Assembly: GCF_046630445.1 (NCBI RefSeq)
Contig: NC_092336.1
Span: 301,852,501-301,916,500, forward strand
Origin: Rutidosis leptorrhynchoides
Lineage: Eukaryota > Streptophyta > Magnoliopsida > Asterales > Asteraceae
Length of the DNA: 64,000 nucleotides
Direction of reading: 5' to 3'
Shown: positions 1-12,215 of the stretch, piece by piece
Position numbering within the stretch: the first letter of the stretch is position 1
How the letters are laid out: each line of letters opens with the position of its first letter
Program-made: the position numbers and the translations under genes
The notes under the pieces: model-generated
The model's database searches: none
Told to the model about the DNA's origin: nothing
What the model saw: only the letters and a program-made list of their open reading frames with translations

Positions 1-2006
1 ATTATTTTGATATTTTTAGTTAATATTCTTATTATTAGTTTTATTATTATTACTAATTATTTAACAGTACTTTAATGATTAAACAAAGAAAATTAATTAC
101 TAAAAATTAAGATAAAGTATATAGGATCAGATACAGATCAAAAAATTCAATTGCCATCTTCATCGAACTGTAGTTACTTCTTGTCTTTGTCTCCAATTTG
201 TAGGAGGTCAGTACCAATTACCAATACAATATAATTTCAGTACAAATCATTACCAAATAAGTCAAATTATCAAACAAAATCAACTTTAACGGATTGTATC
301 TTTCTTAATATTTCTTCTGACAGAATCAAAAAAATTGTCGAGCTAATTGAACTACTGAACAAGTGATAATTGGAATACATTAACTGTGATTATAATTAAT
401 AACCTCAATAAACACATATGCATATGACTTATGAGAGAATCACAACCTCATACCAACTATCACCCAAGATCGTCAACCCATTTGTTCCAAGCTTTTGTTC
501 GAACAACTACTACAGCCTGCTTCCTACTTCTTCTCTGAATCCACTTGACCACAACCATCACCAAAGACAATCTCTCTCTCTCTCTCCTCCTTCTCTCTTA
601 TTTTCTTCTTCGTGAACCCTAAATTATCATCACAACATCGTCTATTTACATCTCTTTCACTCACTGCAACCAAACAACACCTGCTTATATGTACAATCAC
701 CAAACAATACCCATTTGATCACTACTTTTGTGTTATTCCTTGAAACATTTGAGTACACCAAAATAACCTACACCCACTGTAACTATGACTACGATTACAT
801 CTGTTTCTTGCTCCTAGCTGAACCATAAACCATCACCATTAAAGGCCTCCACTAAACTAATACCACTGCACGATTAATACCATTATGTTCTCTGCAGTAA
901 ACCGAAATCATTGAAAGTATTGCAACTAGTAGCAGACACCAAACCACAATCACGTGTTTCCTCTCTCTCCTAATTTCTGTCGTGAGAATGTCATCATCTT
1001 CAATTTCAAAACAATAACACCCTCACAGCTAAACGATCATTGCTCAGGATCTTGGCTAAAGGACGGCTGTTATTCTTTTCTTTCTTCTTTCTTTCTCTTC
1101 GCTATTTCTACAACACACCTGCTGCATCCTTCATTTCTGTTTTGATCACCACACCCATCGAACCTTTATAAAAACCCCATTATCGGCTGTGTAAATGATT
1201 AAATAAAGTTAAAGATAGTGGGAGAATTGATGATGATAATTCACGTGTAAAAAACTTTTTCTTCTTTGGTGTTCAGTTCTTGTGGGCCGAGACATACACC
1301 CATCATAAGATTTATCAAAATATGAGTAAATACCATTAGTTATAAGGCAAGTGGGGAAAAAGATTTATAGTGCAAGTCTTATTAAAATAATACAAGTTTG
1401 AGAATTGGTTTCTTGGAAACATGTAGACCTAAGATTATTGTCTTTCTGCTTCCAATACTTGATTGAATTCAATCAATGAGAAAGGGATTGGGCCATGAAA
1501 CTTAAATGCTAGTAGTATTTGGTTTGGCCAAATTTTTCTTTTCTTCTTTTCTAGTGGAGCCGTGGGGTTAGCATGGTTGTGTTGAGATCCAATTTTTGTT
1601 GAGCCATGTTGTTTGTGTAGATAGGTTGAAAAGAATGATGACTAGGTGATAAATGATACATTTTAACGATGAAGGGTAATATGGGTTGATGTTAAATTTG
1701 ATGATGAGATCGTGATTTCATGTTGAAGATATCATTATGATGTTGATCAATGATGAAATGGTCACGGTTAGGTTAATGATATTAATGATGGTGAGGTTAA
1801 AGAACGAAAGTAGATTATAGAGATTATGATTTATGATTATGATTTATGATTATGATTCATGATTATGAGTATGGGATGGTAAAATAATGATGATAAGTTG
1901 TAAAGAAAAGAAAAGGGATAATAGATCATGATAATAATGATGAAATGATAAGTGTTTGATGAAGATGAAATAGTTAATCATGCGGGTTAATACCAAAACA
2001 AATCGT

Positions 2007-2110
2007 TGGTTCATTGGTTTAAAGGTGTTAATTGGGTTAGTGGGACGTCGCGGGTTCAAACCCGGACTTGGGCATTTTTTAGGACTACTCCTTTGAGGTA
2101 GTTACTTATC
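2007..2110 (+). repeat. tRNA-like (pol III A box/B box) SINE-like module in LTR
   Basis: An A-box-like TGGTTCATTGG (2007-2017) and a perfect B box GGTTCAAACCC (2053-2063) lie 46 bases apart start to start, the spacing of tRNA genes and tRNA-derived SINEs. They are followed by GGGCATTTTTT and TTTGAGGTAGTTAC. The same order occurs at 55223-55320 and, reversed, at 51905-51993, so the module belongs to the LTR family and is not a free insertion here. It does not fold as a full tRNA by eye. Confidence 0.6.
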
Positions 2111-2139
2111 CATTCATTTTATCAATATTATCATCTTAT

Positions 2140-2166
2140 TATTATTATTAATATTACTACTACTAC

Positions 2167-2214
<48 letters not shown>
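2140..2214. repeat. (ATT)n microsatellite
   Basis: An uninterrupted ATT/TTA trinucleotide run follows the tRNA-like module in the LTR, where a SINE tail would be expected. Similar runs follow the module in LTR Y (55330-55390). Confidence 0.9.
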
Positions 2215-2215
<1 letters not shown>

Positions 2216-3382
2216 GGTATTAATATATAACATTTTATTATTAGTATTATCATTATTTTAGTATTATTATAATTATTACTTTAACAAACAAAGGATACTT
2301 ATATTAAAATATATTCAACACACATAACTTAACTATATTAATAATTCTATATATAAAATGAAAATATATAAATAAAAAATAAAACTTATAAATTATTAAA
2401 TATAACAACTACATCACTAATAAGAACATATAAATTTATTCGATTACGATTACATGTATTAATAAATATATGAATAATATAGGTTCGTGAATCCGAGGTC
2501 AACCCTACACTTGTTAAATGACGTCATATGTATTTTTAATACAAAATACAGTATGGTGAGTTTCATTTGCCTTTTTACCCTTTATATTTTTGGGCTGAGA
2601 ATACATGCGCAATTTTTATAAATGTTTTACGAAATAGACACAAGTAATCGAAACTACATTATATGGTTGAATGATCGAAGCCGAATATGCCCCTTTTGCT
2701 TGGTAACCTAAGAATTAGTAAACTGATCTACTAATTGACGCGAATCCTAAAGATAGATCTATTGGGCCTAACGAACCCCATCCAAAGTACCTGATGCTTT
2801 AGTACTTCGATGTTGTTTTTATCATGTCCGAAGGATTTCCCGGAATGATAGGGGATATTCTTATATGCATCTTGTTAATGTCGGTTACCAGATGTTCACC
2901 ATATGAATGATTATTTTTGTCTTTATGCATGGGACGTATATTTATGAGAACTGAAAATGAAAATCTTGTGGTCTATTAAAATGATGAAAATGATTGTTTA
3001 TGATAAACTAATGAACTCACCAACCTTTTGGTTGACACTTTAAAGCATGTTTATTCTCAGGTATGAAAGAAATCTTCCGCTGTACATTTGCTCATTTTAA
3101 AGATATTACTTGGAGTCATTCATGACATATTTCAAAAGACGTTGCATTCGAGTCATTGAGTTCATCAGGATTATTATTAAGTCAATTATAGTTGGATATA
3201 TTATGAAATGGTATGCATGCCGTCAACTTTCGATGTAATGAAAGATTGTCTTTTCAAAAACGAATGCAATGTTTGTAAAATGTATTATATAGAGGTCAAG
3301 TACCTCGTGATGTAATCAACTGTTGTGAATAGTTTATAATCGATATGGACTTCATCTGGATGGATTAGGATGGGTCTCTACA

Positions 3383-3888
3383 AAGACCTCGAAGCTCTTC
3401 TTCTGGATATTTCAAAATATGACATGGCCATACTTGTGTGTCATATTACGGTTCCATTCAGAACCATAGAACGTTCAGGCATCCTTGACGAATACCTTCG
3501 TCCGGGAAATATTGCTATAAGAAATTCACTTATTAGGAGTAACATGTACCACCGCGAACCAAACGTCACTTGATTGTCAATGACCGAAGCATGTCTTCAC
3601 TGGTGCATACCTCACAACATCCAAGTAAATATTGCTCATTTGGTCACTTCCCGAATAAATCAACTTCGTTATGCAGAAACAAGACCTCATCTTCCATTCG
3701 GAGCATTTCTGAACCGTCTATTTACTAGTATTGTTGCGGTTGAAGGTCTGGTGGGACGAAGTCCGATAACCACGTTACCTATCGACCGGTCCTTCGTTTC
3801 TGAAACATCGGCAGCATCGAGCTCAGGTTCTGAAAGTTCGTCCACTAAATCGGATGCTCGTAGTCATCCTCGACGTCGTTATTAGTGT
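3383..3888 (+). pseudogene. Plant transposon protein (Transposase_32-like) C-terminal fragment
   Basis: A continuous frame runs from the LTR junction to a TAG at 3886, with one in-frame TGA at 3571-3573. An ATG at 3370 lies inside the LTR end, so it is not the original start; the 5' part of the gene is missing. The second half reads NIQVNIAHLVTSRI, then LPFGAFLNRLF, then VEGLVGRSP, followed by a Ser-rich tail. This resembles the C-terminal half of the 'putative plant transposon protein' family (Transposase_32). The family call rests on that motif pattern only. The single stop fits a CGA-to-TGA change. The neighbouring CACTA terminus suggests cargo or transposon-encoded protein. A gag-like protein of another retroelement is the main alternative. 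Confidence 0.5.
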
Positions 3889-4363
3889 GTTTCAATACCA
3901 GTAACTTTGTAGTCATGTGCTTGAAGTGTGTTTAATTCAGTAAGTGTGTTTAAATTTAGTAAGTGTGTTTAATTTTAGTCGTGTGCTTGAAGGATATGTA
4001 GGACGATGTCTGATAACTAAGTGTGTGTTTATTCCAGTAAGTGTGTTTAATTCTGTAAGTGTGTTTAATTCAGTAACTTTGTATTATATTAATTTAATGT
4101 TTGTCATTTGTTGTGTTTAATTCAAAAAAATTCGTTTGTCTACTTAAATATTGCTCTTTATATATAATAACCGATTTATCTACTTACAATCCGTTTTCAT
4201 TCAAAACAAATGACAACAACATAACAATTTCATTCAACAGAACTAATACAACCGATACAAATACAAACGATACAAATGCAAACGAGACACAAATACAAAC
4301 GATACAAATACAAACGATACAGAAATATAAACGATACAAATCCACCCAAGTTAACTAACTAAC
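3889..4363. repeat. Degenerate short-period repeats, no gene
   Basis: 3889-4130 has several imperfect copies of AGTAAGTGTGTTTAATTC. 4253-4340 has an imperfect array of ATACAAACG units. The open frame across 4101-4358 is a product of the second array (a repeating Asn/Thr-rich translation) and is not a credible gene. Confidence 0.6.
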
Positions 4364-4807
4364 TTAACGGAAAGTTAAAAAAGTGTTTTCGTCTTCCAAA
4401 ACCAAATAAAGAGAAATGCGATCAGAATGCCAACTTAGGGTTTCTTTTATACCGTTCCACTGATCGTCGGTACTGAGATATGTGGTGGACAATTCCGGAA
4501 CACACTCATCTTCATAAAACAAGACGTCCGTGTGTTTGAATGGAACATTTTCTTTCAAAAAGGTTAAAAGCTCATCTAAACCAACGTCGTGAACGTCAAT
4601 GTTTTTGAACGTAGATTTTGAACCACGCGTATAATCGTAAACTTTCATTTCATTACGGAATTCACTTCCGAAATACACTTCGATTGAGACAATCATCGAC
4701 GAAAGGGTCACCATTTTGAGTTTGGAAGTGTGATAGTGCAGTTTAAGTATTGGATGTGTGTTAGATACGTGTTCAATATGTGTTGAGGATGAAGTATAAG
4801 TAGGCAA
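4364..4807 (-). CDS. PB1-like domain protein, probable transposon-encoded
   Basis: An intact 147-codon frame. A more likely start than the first Met is the internal MVTLSSM at about residue 32, because the first 31 residues are low-complexity. The body reads SIEVYFGSEFRN, then FKNIDVHDVGLDELLTFL, then VLFYEDE and L.TDDQWNGI. This hydrophobic/acidic pattern resembles the PB1-like N-terminal domain of plant MULE-type transposases. No catalytic domain follows; the frame stops soon after. It lies directly inside the CACTA-type terminus at 5093-5108 and reads away from it, as the first gene of such an element would. The family assignment is from pattern alone. It could be a domain captured by the transposon. 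Confidence 0.45.
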   Translation of the reverse strand: MPTYTSSSTHIEHVSNTHPILKLHYHTSKLKMVTLSSMIVSIEVYFGSEFRNEMKVYDYTRGSKSTFKNIDVHDVGLDELLTFLKENVPFKHTDVLFYEDECVPELSTTYLSTDDQWNGIKETLSWHSDRISLYLVLEDENTFLTFR

Positions 4808-5108
4808 AATTGACCTGTCGTCCCCAAAGGTTTTCCAGACGACTAGTCATCCCCAAAGGCTTTCCAAACGACAAATCGTCCGGAAAAAAAGCCCGCGAAA
4901 ACTTTCTATTTTTTGGAGCCAATTTTTTCGGGTACAATAATTGGAGCCTATCTTTCCGGACGACATTTGGTCGTCCGGGAAAAGCTGGTCAAATATTCAG
5001 GAAAAAGCAAACAGAAAAGGCAAAAAAATTTGTCGGTTTGTGGATTTTTGCGGACGACTTAAGTCGTCCGGAAAACCCCTGTCCCGAAAAATCGTTTTTC
5101 TTGTAGTG
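4808..5108 (-). mobile_element. CACTA-type transposon terminus with subterminal palindromes
   Basis: On the minus strand the element begins CACTACAAGAAAAACG (5093-5108), the standard terminal inverted repeat of plant CACTA elements. Within 270 bases there are four subterminal motifs built on CGGACGAC/GTCGTCCG at about 4838, 4867, 4958-4980 and 5051-5070. The last is a perfect 20-bp palindrome. Clustered subterminal repeats are what CACTA transposases bind in known families. The partner terminus is not in the window, so the element is truncated, probably on the 3383 side by the LTR. Confidence 0.75.
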
Positions 5109-5540
5109 AAAATTAAAATGTGGGGTTAAAATTACCGATAAATATAAGTTGAGGGGTATAATATGAAAAATAAAAAAGATACTTCACCTTCTTCCAATTT
5201 TCAGCCGTAACAAAATAGACACGACCACAGTTGAGGATGGCTGAGCACCCCTCTGCCACCCTACTAACTCCGCCCCTGCCTCATCTTCACCTTACCCTTA
5301 TCTTCAACCAAGCATTCATCTTTAATAAAAACTGGCCCAAATCAAATATTAAGAAATTAAAGTCTAAATCGTATATAATATAAGTTTTTTTAGATCAACA
5401 AAAAAGCCAACAATTAAATAAATGAAATCATACTCGACCAACAATTAAATCAAATCCCTAAATCTAAGATTTTACAAACTATACATTATATCAACAAAAT
5501 GAAAGCATATAAATTTTACATGTTAGTCCGAAATTTTACA
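5109..5540. other. AT-rich spacer, no gene seen
   Basis: No convincing open frame, terminal repeat or structured RNA is visible. It is flanked by the CACTA terminus and a copia-type LTR. Confidence 0.5.
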
Positions 5541-5883
5541 TGTTGTTGCAACAGGAAAACTTACATACGGAGAAGACAATCATGGTTGTGAAACTGACGC
5601 TCGTTAGTATCCCTAGTGGGCAACCGCACGGTTGCATCATGTGATAGGTCAGATCATATTGAGATTAGAAGAACAGACAAGTTAGAATGAGATTCAGTAT
5701 GTAAGAAGGAGACTCGGTATGAGAGAGAATCGGTAAAATTTACATTCCACAGCTTCTAGAACTCAGTTACAATGCAATGACTATCTAATTAGGACTACAT
5801 AGGTTCCTTATATAGCCCTCTTCTAAAGAACCCTTATTTAAGCATGTTTCACATTAACACTATACAACTTCGGGGTCCTAACA
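5541..5883 (-). repeat. 3' LTR of a Ty1/copia-type element
   Basis: On the minus strand the LTR starts TGTTAGGACCCCG at 5883. Just before it is a purine-rich tract (ACTAGGGGGAGAT; plus strand 5885-5897), which is the classic polypurine tract and LTR start of copia elements. A TATA box (CTATATAAGG, minus strand, about 5809-5818) lies about 70 bases into the LTR. The distal end near 5541 (minus ..GCAACAACA) is chosen because it gives a CA end; its exact position is uncertain. Confidence 0.7.
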
Positions 5884-5935
5884 ATCTCCCCCTAGTGTTA
5901 AATGTGAAATTTACAATTAATCCTATTTGAAACAT

Positions 5936-7832
5936 CTAAAGGAACTTTGTTCCTCTGAAATGAATCTTTGATTTGAATCCTTTGAGACTATTATATCTTC
6001 GTATGTTCACTCTTGTTTTGAGACGACTCTTCAATCTCGTGAGAATGTATTTGACTATCTCACTATCTTCAGTTGAATAGCAATTGTTGATCAGTCTCCA
6101 TCTTAAGTGTTTGAAAGCATACATCAACGTTCCGTCTGAGTATCTTTTGAAGTCTGAAACTCTGATGAAGATCTTTGTATAGTGAGAATTGACAAATGCA
6201 AACCCATAAGGACAGTCACTTACTTCAAGTAAGGACATATATCTTAGCTCTTCAATCACTTGATTTGGTGGTTTGATTCCGAGCTTTTTGTGTCCAGATT
6301 CTAACCCCATCTGAAAATCCTGAATAGACATCCATCTCATTGAGTCAAGAATAAATTTGTAGACTGCCTTCATCGCAGTTGCATGATAAATTGTTGCAGA
6401 TTCATTCAAGTCTATCAAGTAATTGTAGATGAAGATAATGTCGTCCATCTTTAAACTATCAAAATCCGCTTCTGAGAATTGATAATCCTCATCATCCATT
6501 CTTATCACTTGAAATAATGGCATCTTCACTCCATCCTTGTTAATTATCAAAACTTTATTAATGCTTTTGATTTCTAAATTCCGCTGTTCTTGAAGTTTCT
6601 CTTCATTCTTCAATTTGAATTTGTCATGAACACTTAGATAAGCTTTGAGATATTCTGGTTTCTTATGATGTTTCCATGCACCCAGAACACTCATTGATGC
6701 AGAAAGGACGAGATCAGAATCACCATAGATTCTATAAGCTTGTTGTTCTATGAATGGTGAACGAAGAATCATCTTCTCTTCATCCTTATCAAGTTGGTAA
6801 TCAACATCACGCTCAAGAACAATCTCTGCATTTTGAAATGGAACGTTAAGATTAGGAGGAGTCGTAGTAACTTCTTTGCCATTTGAGAAAATCTCCTTTT
6901 CAAAGTGTATTCCAAATTCATCAGTTGGAGATGTCAAGTTGACAAATTAATGTTCATTGAATTCATTGGCAATACTCGATGACCCCTTCAAAATATTTTC
7001 AATATTATCAAAATTACGATTGTCCTCTGGAGCTGACTTGTTCTCTGATTGTCCAGCTGAATTCATAATCATTAGCATCCCTGAGTTACCCTCTATCTGA
7101 GCTTCTGATTCATCTAGAAAACTTTCACATTGAATTTCTTCAATTTCATCACTTGCAGAATCAGATATTTCAACAACATCGTGATCTCAATGTTGACTAG
7201 ACGAACCAGCTTCATAAGTTGATCTTTGAAAACCACTGGACCTATAACCACCTTGTCTATTCTCCCCCTCATGAAGAGTATCGGGATCGAAATCGTCATG
7301 GTCAGGCATGTGAATTGGTCCAGGTGACTTACATGGAGATAAAGGATATACTATTCTTGCTTGCTCAAGATAAAGCATCATAGTCTCGCGAACTTCATCA
7401 AGATCAGTTCGTTTAACAAACTCAGCAAGATATAGCTCCTCTACCTCATTTTCATAGAGATATTTAAGTCCATATCTGTTTGAAATACGAGAAGGTGACC
7501 TAGTTGGTGAAACAACGGTGTAACCATGAGCAGCATCGGTTGAAGGCGATGTCGGTGGAAGTGTTTGAGTTGCCGTGAGGGAAGGTAAGGATAAATGTGC
7601 GATATTATTCTTATATGTAGGGATGTACATACTACTTGTCAGATTCATGATATCTCCTTCTGATGGAGGTTGGGCAACAACTGGAGTTGTCGCCGGCGAA
7701 GATTCTTTCGAATCACTCGCCTCCATGACTTTAGTCTCATGGGACTCTGACAGAGTAGCAGAACTACCCGTCGGTTTAGTTCTCGCAGAGATATTACTAT
7801 CTCCGACTCCTGAAATCATTGATATACCATGA
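5936..7832 (-). pseudogene. Extra ORF downstream of pol in a copia-type element, broken
   Basis: One reading frame of about 630 codons runs from the LTR A junction at 7832 to a stop at 5936. It has two internal stops, a TGA at 7187-7189 and a TAA at 6947-6949, both explicable as single C-to-T changes (CGA, CAA). The N-terminal half is Ser/Pro/Thr-rich; the middle is acidic. The C-terminal third contains KSINKVLIINKDG, YQFSEADFDSLKMDDI and FQMGLESGHKKLGI. These resemble a conserved block seen next to the 3' LTR in plant copia polyproteins, as I recall the family. It lies directly before the polypurine tract and 3' LTR. No reverse transcriptase, integrase or RNase H motif is present. The 5' end was removed when LTR A inserted. 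The function of this block is unknown to me. Confidence 0.6.
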
Positions 7833-8002
7833 TGTGACAACCCATAAATTTCCGACCAAATTTAAACTTTATCTTTATATTATTCCGACACGATAAGCAA
7901 AGTTTGTTAAGTTAAATCTCAAGAATTTTAAACTGTGTTCATACGTTCATTTAACCTCGACCAAATTCCGCCGATTCACGAACCATCATATAAATGGATA
8001 TG

Positions 8003-8004
<2 letters not shown>

Positions 8005-8081
<77 letters not shown>

Positions 8082-8640
8082 TATGACTTGAGAAAGTCAA
8101 CAAAGTATTTAAACGTAAAATGCTTTACACGAACGTATTTGTTTCAATATGTTATCGATGGAATTAGATGATAATATCAAAGGATTGATGTATCAGTTAC
8201 ATTGTATAATTACGAGTCTCTGTTGAGAGGTCCACTTTGATTTAAGAAACCTTTTGCTTTTTAACGGTATTCGGAATAAATGGTAAAGTCATTTACAAGT
8301 AAGAACAACTGTGTCAATTGATGTGGGTTAGACAAAAGTTAGTGGAGAACTAGATTTCATAATATTTGACTGATCTATTTTCAAACGTATGAAAACCATT
8401 TCAAAAACTGAGTTATTGTAATCTGTTATTTATAAAGAATTATATAGAATTAGAAGAATTCAATTAAAGCTTTATATTATAAATTTATATATATAGTGTT
8501 TCAAAAACATAAATGTGATACGACATAGTAAATTCTATTATTTAGACGATTATATATAATAATCCTTGAAATATAATTAAGTTTTGAAAAACTATATATA
8601 TTACATTGTTAATTAAATATTTCAAAATTATATTTCGAAA

Positions 8641-8715
<75 letters not shown>

Positions 8716-8748
8716 CAATGTAATAAAAATTAATATTAAGTTAGTTAT

Positions 8749-8840
<92 letters not shown>

Positions 8841-9137
8841 ATATATAACGAAACATTGATTTATAGAAGCAAATGACCAAAACACTCGATTGCTCGAGTT
8901 ACATTTCAAATGATATAGTTTATTGTTGATTTAAGTCTACTTACTAATAATGGTACACATCACGAAACGTAAAGTATCAGTTTTCTAAGCGTACAAAAAT
9001 GCGTTCGAAAAACCGAAACCGGTACGTAAGTCGAGTGTCAATGTACAATTCATCGGTGCTAAAATTACAAATCAACTATGCACGAGAATATAATATAATA
9101 TTTAATTAATTCTAAACATTAAATATATTATATATTA

Positions 9138-9231
<94 letters not shown>
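8005..9231. repeat. Cluster of (AT)n and (GT)n microsatellites in LTR A
   Basis: Four long (AT)n runs (8005-8076, 8645-8713, 8758-8802, 9141-9231) and one (GT)n run (8802-8836) lie within 1.2 kb. These lengths are likely to be polymorphic and are prone to assembly error. Confidence 0.95.
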
Positions 9232-9232
<1 letters not shown>

Positions 9233-9281
9233 ATCATAAGTGTCGGCAAAGGGCTTTTAAGAGATTATGAGCTGGTAACAT

Positions 9282-9303
9282 GACTCATGCGATCGCATGA
9301 GTC
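9282..9303. promoter_or_regulatory. 22-bp perfect palindrome in LTR A
   Basis: The sequence is self-complementary over 22 bases, centred on CATGCGATCGCATG and flanked by TGACTCA-type half-sites (bZIP/GCN4-like). A partial copy (GCAATCGCATGAG) follows at about 9322. It could bind a dimeric factor or form a cruciform. A regulatory role is inference. Confidence 0.4.
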
Positions 9304-10094
9304 TTCCTCACAACTCTAATGCAATCGCATGAGGGAGGTAGGTGGCTGAAACATGTATATTAGTGAACGTTTTCAGTTTTCTGATTCATCCTCCTTCACA
9401 TTCGCATACATAGAGATATATATATATTAATATTATTATTATTATTATAAAGATTAATATTATTATTATTAACCTTATTATTATTAAGGAATAATATTAT
9501 TATTATTAGTATTATACATAAAATACTACGACGAGGTCATGAGCGAGTTATTTCAAAACGGGTTTTTCGAGCGGGATAGAGCTAAGAAAATTATGGGTTA
9601 TAGTTATGGAGGTTATGGGTATGATTCGGGGGTATGCTCATGAGGTCAATCTAGTGTTTATCATCTCCTTTACGTCTACGTATTTCCTGCAATATTGAAT
9701 CACAATATTGATACGTGAGCACTCATAACTTAACTTTTATATATTAATAGTGTATCCCTGATTAGTGCTCGAGTATATATGATTATCCATGCTTGTATGT
9801 TTAGTTTCGTCGTTAAATAGTTTATGATAAACCATGAATTTGATACATATGCGTTTGAGATAAGGTATATGATATGCATGTCGTTTGAAAGCTGGCGAAA
9901 AATTAAGAACTTTTCATTTAGAACTCGTGTGATTTTGATAAACGGATTAAAAGATATGGCCAACTGAATGTTAGTATTAATATTAAAAATGATTACTATT
10001 ATTGTTATTACTACTATCGTCGTTATTATCTTCGTTATTATTATTATTTAATAATAATAATTATTATTATTATTATTATCGTTATCGTTATCAA

Positions 10095-10096
<2 letters not shown>

Positions 10097-10178
<82 letters not shown>

Positions 10179-10709
10179 CATTAAAATAATTATTAGTATT
10201 ATCATTAGTATTATTATAATTAGTACCATTACCATAAAAACCGATATTAGTATCAACTAATATTATGATTAATATTTTTATCATTATTATGAATGCGATA
10301 TAAAAGAGAACTAAAAGCTATTAAAAAAATTGATTAGAAAATAATGAGTATGAATATCATGATGAAATTAAAATATTGTAAGATATTGATTTAAGAGAAA
10401 AATATCGTTTTCATTATTTTTATTGTTATTATTAAAAGTATTATTAATTATTAATATTAAAACTATCATTTTTACTAAAATTATCATTTTTAATAGAAAT
10501 ATTATTGTTATTATAAAATATCATTATTAATATCATTTTAGTATTACTATTATTAAAAATTATCATTTTGAATAGAATTATTATTTTTATAAAATATTAT
10601 TATTATTACAGTTAATATTAAAAAGTATCGTTATTATTAAAATTATCATGATTAGAATTATCATTTTATTATAATTAATATTATCATTAGTAAATAAATA
10701 TTATTATTA

Positions 10710-10774
<65 letters not shown>
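10097..10774. repeat. (ATT)n microsatellites in LTR A
   Basis: Runs of ATT at 10097-10179 and 10708-10774, with scattered ATT-rich sequence between, account for every apparent open frame in this stretch. Confidence 0.95.
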
Positions 10775-10775
<1 letters not shown>

Positions 10776-12215
10776 GAATAATAATTATTATTATTATTAC
10801 AAAATAATACAACTTTTATTTATTATCATTATCAATATTGTCTTATCAAATAAATAAGTGATACAAAGATATTTTTACCACACGTAATATAATAACACAT
10901 ACCAGTATATTTTTATGATATTAAGTGAATTTTATAAATTTTATTACTTAAAATATAAAAGTATATTCTATCATATATAAATTTTAAATATAAAATTTTA
11001 TTTATTAATAAAGGACTTGTATTATTTACTCTAATAAAATTTGATAAATATTTTAAATATATAAAATGACTTTTATTATTTACGCTAATAAAATCTGATA
11101 AATATATTTACATATATAAAACGACTACATATAAGTTGTATAATAAACATAAATAGATTTTGAAAGTCTTTTTGAGTCAAACTGACTTTTGTTGACTTTT
11201 GCATGATAATCTCGAGCATTAGGATTGTGATACACTACGACTTCACCTAAATTGTTAGACAGATATTGACCAACATATAAATATATATACTTAATATAGG
11301 TTCGTGAATCCGAGGCCAACCTTGAACTTGTTCAATGCCGTCATATGTATTTTTACTACGGAATACAATATTGTGAGTTTCATTACTCCCTTTTTAAATG
11401 CCTTTGCAATATATATTTTTGGGACTGAGAATACATGCGATGCTTTTATAAATGCTTTACGAAATAGGCACAAGTAATCGAAACTACATTCTATGGTTGG
11501 ATTATCGAATCGAATATCACCCTTTTTAGTCTGGTAAACTAAGAATTAGGGAACAGAAATTCTAATTGACGCGAATCCTAAAGATAGATCTATTGGGCCT
11601 AACAAACCCCATCCGGGTTACGGATGCTTTAGTACTTCAATTTTATCATGTCCGATGAGAGTCCCGGAATGATAGGGATATTCTAGACGCGTTTTGTTAA
11701 TGTCGATTACCAGGTGTTCACCATATGAATGATTTTTATCTCTATGCAGTTTGTGCGAAATGCCTGATATGAGATGTATATTGAAACGAAAAATAAAAAT
11801 CTTGTGGTCTATTAAAATTATGGAAATGATCGACTATGATAAACTAATGAACTCACCAACCTTTTGGTTGATACTTTAAAGCATGTTTAATCTCAAGTTT
11901 GAAAGAAATCTTCAGCTGTGCATTTGCTCATTTTAAAGATATTACTTAAAGTTATTCATGGCATATTTCAAAAGACGTAGCATTCGAGTCGTTGAGTTTA
12001 ACAAGATTACTATTAAGTAGATGACAGATTAAGTCATTTATAGTTTGGATATTATGAAATGGTATGCATGCCTGTCAACTTTCGATGTAATGAAAGTTTG
12101 TCTTTTAAAAACGAATGCAATGTTTGTAAAATGTATCATATAGAGGTCAAATACCTCGCAATGTAACCATATGTTATTGTATTCCTCTATATGGAATAGG
12201 ACGGGTCATCTCATG

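Larger units (their letters stand above)
1..3382 (+). repeat. Long LTR of a Ty3-type element, 5' part outside window
   Basis: The right part (about 2480-3382) is clearly homologous to the ends of the LTRs at 7833-12213 and 53814-56991 and to the reverse of 50351-53813. They share the block starting ATAGGTTCGTGAATCCGAGG, the GGGACTGAGAATACATGC block and the end GGATTAGGANGGGT..CA. The copy ends at 3382 with TCTCTACA and no primer-binding site follows, so it is a solo LTR or the truncated end of an element. The left part (1-2000) is assigned by its position and by gene-like CT-rich tracts (570-605, 955-1110) resembling 54560-54600 in LTR Y. Short open frames at 418-615 and 954-1145 have low-complexity translations and I do not regard them as genes. 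The left end is beyond the window. Confidence 0.75.
7833..12213 (+). repeat. 5' LTR of element A (about 4.38 kb)
   Basis: It starts TGTGACAACCC and ends ..TCTCA two bases before the primer site. The first 170 bases (TTTCCGACC, GATAAGCAAAGTTTGTTA, CCGATTCACGAA) match the starts of the LTRs at 60564 and, reversed, at 45876 and 53813. The last 900 bases match the other LTR ends. It is expanded by several microsatellites: (AT)n at 8005-8076, 8645-8713, 8758-8802 and 9141-9231; (GT)n at 8802-8836; (ATT)n at 10097-10179 and 10708-10774. The long open frames here simply follow those repeats and are not genes. Confidence 0.8.

Noticed and set aside
418..615. 65-codon open frame, and a 63-codon frame at 954-1145, as small genes
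   Set aside because: Translations are low-complexity, follow CT-rich tracts, lack any family pattern, and lie in what appears to be LTR sequence.
2053..2063. A true tRNA gene at the B box (and at 51939-51949, 42085-42095, 19748-19758)
   Set aside because: No acceptor stem, D arm or anticodon arm can be paired by eye. Only A-box and B-box homology remains, so I call them tRNA-like modules.
8542..8880. Apparent membrane or repeat proteins with Tyr-Ile or Asn runs (also at 10002-10284, 61454-61973)
   Set aside because: They are translations of (AT)n, (ATT)n and (GT)n microsatellites.
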